DNA of 5,694 nt, taken from Treponema sp. (GTDB lineage Bacteria; Spirochaetota; Spirochaetia; Treponematales; Breznakiellaceae). The translations under genes were made by a program, and so were the position numbers. The notes beneath the pieces are model-generated. The model saw nothing but the letters and a program-made list of their open reading frames with translations, was not told the DNA's origin and made no database searches. Of the stretch, positions 5,130 to 5,694 are shown in pieces; positions within the stretch are counted from its first letter, which is position 1, and each line of letters opens with the position of its first letter. The stretch is taken from assembly GCA_031256115.1 (NCBI GenBank), contig JAIRRF010000002.1:1-5694 (forward strand). Reading direction: 5' to 3'.

Positions 5130-5694
5130 TGATAGACCTGCATACCCATTCCAACGCTTCCGATGGGGATCTTAATCCCTCCGAATTGATTAAAAAAGCG
5201 GTTCAAACAGGTATCACAAACTTGGCATTGACCGATCATGATACGGTTTCCGGATTGGAAGAAGCCCAAGAAGCAGCGAAGAAATGGGGCATTTCCTTTA
5301 TTCCGGGAGTAGAACTGGAAATACAAACGGAAATCCAGGGAGAATTCCATCTTTTAGGGTTAAATATCAGGCATTTAACCGAGGAATTCTATGGTACTTT
5401 ACAAAATCTGGCGGAGATCCGGGAACAGCGAAACCTGAAAATTATCGAAAAGATGCATGAAGCCGGAATTGAAGTTGATTATAAAGAAATAAAAGTTAAA
5501 GAAATAATAGGAAGGCCCCAATTCGGCGCTTTTCTTGTGGGCAGGAAAATAGTAAAAAACCAGGAGCAGGCATTCAAACGTTGGCTGGGAAAAGGTCGGC
5601 CCTTTTATGTTCCCAAAGAAGGTTTGGATTTGGCAAAAGCGATCCGGCTTATTCACGAAGCCAAAGGGATCGCAGTCCTTGCCCATCCCATGTC
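5129..5694 (+). CDS. PHP-domain phosphoesterase, TrpH/YciV-like (partial, cut by window end)
   Basis: An open frame of 188 codons from ATG 5129 that runs off the right edge without a stop. It begins directly with a PHP metal-site motif: MIDLHTHSNASDG (His5, His7, Asp12). LTDHDT (Asp36-His37-Asp38), GVELE (Glu62), His74 in FHLLG and LAHPM (His186) follow. This is the layout of TrpH/YciV-type proteins, whose characterised members hydrolyse phosphate esters such as 3',5'-nucleoside bisphosphates, or trim RNA 5' ends. Family members are usually near 280 residues, so roughly one third is missing. The usual GRPH motif reads GRPQ here (Gln131), which may alter a metal or substrate contact. The weak ribosome site is GGA, ten nt upstream. 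It is divergent from the amidohydrolase operon. The fold is firm; the exact substrate is open. Confidence 0.9.
   Translation, partial: MIDLHTHSNASDGDLNPSELIKKAVQTGITNLALTDHDTVSGLEEAQEAAKKWGISFIPGVELEIQTEIQGEFHLLGLNIRHLTEEFYGTLQNLAEIREQRNLKIIEKMHEAGIEVDYKEIKVKEIIGRPQFGAFLVGRKIVKNQEQAFKRWLGKGRPFYVPKEGLDLAKAIRLIHEAKGIAVLAHPM

Overview
The window holds six protein genes and a repeat-rich, gene-free left end. Base composition is mid-range. Gene content suggests a spirochaete, perhaps Treponema-like: a small XRE regulator, a cyclic-nucleotide-binding protein fused to TPR repeats beside a Crp/Fnr-type protein, and a PHP phosphoesterase. This is an inference from gene style, not from a marker gene.

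Layout. Positions 1-487 hold no convincing gene. They contain a 22-bp tandem repeat at the very edge (similar in layout to IS21-family ends), three copies of a 14-16 bp motif in alternating orientation, and a large palindromic element (148-408) whose centre folds into a long hairpin. It ends just upstream of a 120-residue XRE-type regulator (488-850, +). A 39-nt hairpin and then a good-looking promoter separate that gene from a glycerate 2-kinase (935-2086, +). The promoter would start transcription almost at the kinase ATG.

The kinase converges on a three-gene minus-strand operon, and the two stop codons share the palindrome TTAA. Read in its own direction, the operon is: an amidohydrolase of the deaminase/chlorohydrolase type (5077 to 3755); a degenerate cyclic-nucleotide-binding domain fused to TPR repeats, with no DNA-binding domain (3751 to 2726); and a Crp/Fnr-type regulator with a canonical nucleotide pocket and a C-terminal helix-turn-helix (2724 to 2083). 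Gaps of 3 bp and 1 bp imply co-transcription and coupled translation.

A 51-bp AT-rich divergent region separates the operon from a PHP-domain phosphoesterase (5129 to the window end, +), which is cut off by the right edge.

How they may work together: the operon pairs a metal-dependent hydrolase with one intact and one altered cNMP sensor, which suggests nucleotide- or metabolite-responsive control. The substrate cannot be read from the sequence. The glycerate kinase and PHP protein look like stand-alone metabolic genes. The left end looks like mobile or repeat DNA next to a regulator. No wholly new system is evident; the least explained parts are the 148-408 palindrome and the cNBD-TPR/Crp pair.
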